Of a DNA stretch of 28,027 nt, positions 27,683 to 28,027 are shown in pieces (the first letter of the stretch is position 1; each line of letters opens with the position of its first letter). The stretch comes from Neocallimastix lanati (nom. inval.). Taxonomy: Eukaryota > Neocallimastigomycota > Neocallimastigomycetes > Neocallimastigales > Neocallimastigaceae. The stretch is from the NCBI GenBank assembly GCA_016946835.1, contig JACVTC010000450.1, positions 1-28,027 of the forward strand, read 5' to 3'. Position numbers and translations under genes: made by a program. Below the pieces are notes generated by a model. The model worked only from the letters and a program-made list of their open reading frames with translations, did no database searches and was not told where the DNA came from.

Positions 27683-28027
27683 TTATGGAATAAAAATTTT
27701 ATTTGTGAATTCTAATATTTCCTTTCTATTTAAATATATGGTAAATATATCAGCAAGTATATATATATCTTTGATAATTAATATATTATAATTTTATAAA
27801 ATTCTTTTCAATATAATATATATTAAAATGATATTTTATATTTATAAACTTTAATTTGGTATTTAATTCTTCTTTTTCAATATAGGTTTTATTTGCTACA
27901 TTGTCCTTGAAAGAAGTAGTAGTTTTATTAAGTTTTAATAATTCATTTAATATTTTCTTAACCTTAAAGTAGTTATCAAACATTCATAAGTATTAATATA
28001 TTCAGCAACAACAGTAGAAGTAGCAAT
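27683..28027 (-). pseudogene. Ty1/copia Pol C-terminus (RNase H), decayed
   Basis: Minus-strand similarity to the end of copia polyproteins runs across three frames. From 28027 the peptide starts IATSTVVAEYINTYEC, the copia RNase H 'ATS..AEY' motif. After a frameshift near 27950 it continues with NELLKLNK, a 'DN.A.K' segment, and LNTKL...INIKYHF, the copia '.K.KHIDIKYHF' motif. After another frameshift near 27790 comes ILADIF, matching the conserved 'LADILTK'. A TAA at 27683-27685 ends it. The combination is characteristic of Ty1/copia rather than Ty3. It is cut at its N-terminal side by the window edge. Two frameshifts and changed motif residues mark it as dead, and older than the Ty3 array. 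Confidence 0.75.

Noticed and set aside
27594-27791. Plus-strand 65-codon frame
   Set aside because: It overlaps the copia LTR and pol remnant on the other strand, is A/T-driven and has no motif.

Overview
The window is extremely AT-rich eukaryotic repeat DNA. Intergenic stretches are almost pure A/T with long homopolymers and TTTTA or AAAT microsatellites. The only recognisable genes are transposable-element genes: a Ty3/gypsy (Metaviridae-type) element, a FLYWCH zinc-finger gene of the kind carried by MULE transposons, and a decayed Ty1/copia end. This suggests a very AT-rich early-diverging fungus. An anaerobic gut fungus (Neocallimastigomycota) is my best guess; a microsporidian or an arbuscular mycorrhizal fungus is possible. 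The lineage call is inference only. I see no host housekeeping gene, tRNA or rRNA.

Positions 1-23266 are a head-to-tail array of one Ty3/gypsy element in which neighbouring copies share a single LTR: 3' part of copy 1 - LTR1 (1051-1974) - internal 2 - LTR2 (8148-9071) - internal 3 - LTR3 (15246-16169) - internal 4 - LTR4 (22344-23266). The repeat period is 7098 bp (7096 across the first step). Each internal region holds a primer-binding site, a leader with hairpins and five ~55-bp repeats, gag, a short acidic middle frame, a protease-RT-RNase H frame, an in-frame TGA, and an integrase frame. The frames step -1 and then -1. A canonical slippery heptamer lies at each step: TTTAAAT with a possible pseudoknot behind it, then TTTAAAA. 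The element may therefore make Gag, Gag-middle and Gag-middle-Pol by two programmed frameshifts, with UGA readthrough needed for integrase. The alternative is that all copies descend from one already broken element.

At 23267 the last LTR abuts the N-terminal part of a FLYWCH gene on the minus strand, so the array landed inside that gene. From 23587 to 28027 the DNA is nearly all A/T. It holds a 23-bp perfect inverted repeat (23825-24029), a higher-order minisatellite (24030-25660), a few coding-like scraps, and at the right edge a minus-strand Ty1/copia remnant (27683-28027) with part of its LTR, which contains a small CpG-rich island.

Differences between array copies are few and almost all are 1-nt indels, mainly in homopolymers. 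The breaks seen only in copies 1 and 2 may therefore be consensus errors rather than real mutations. All comparisons were made by eye.
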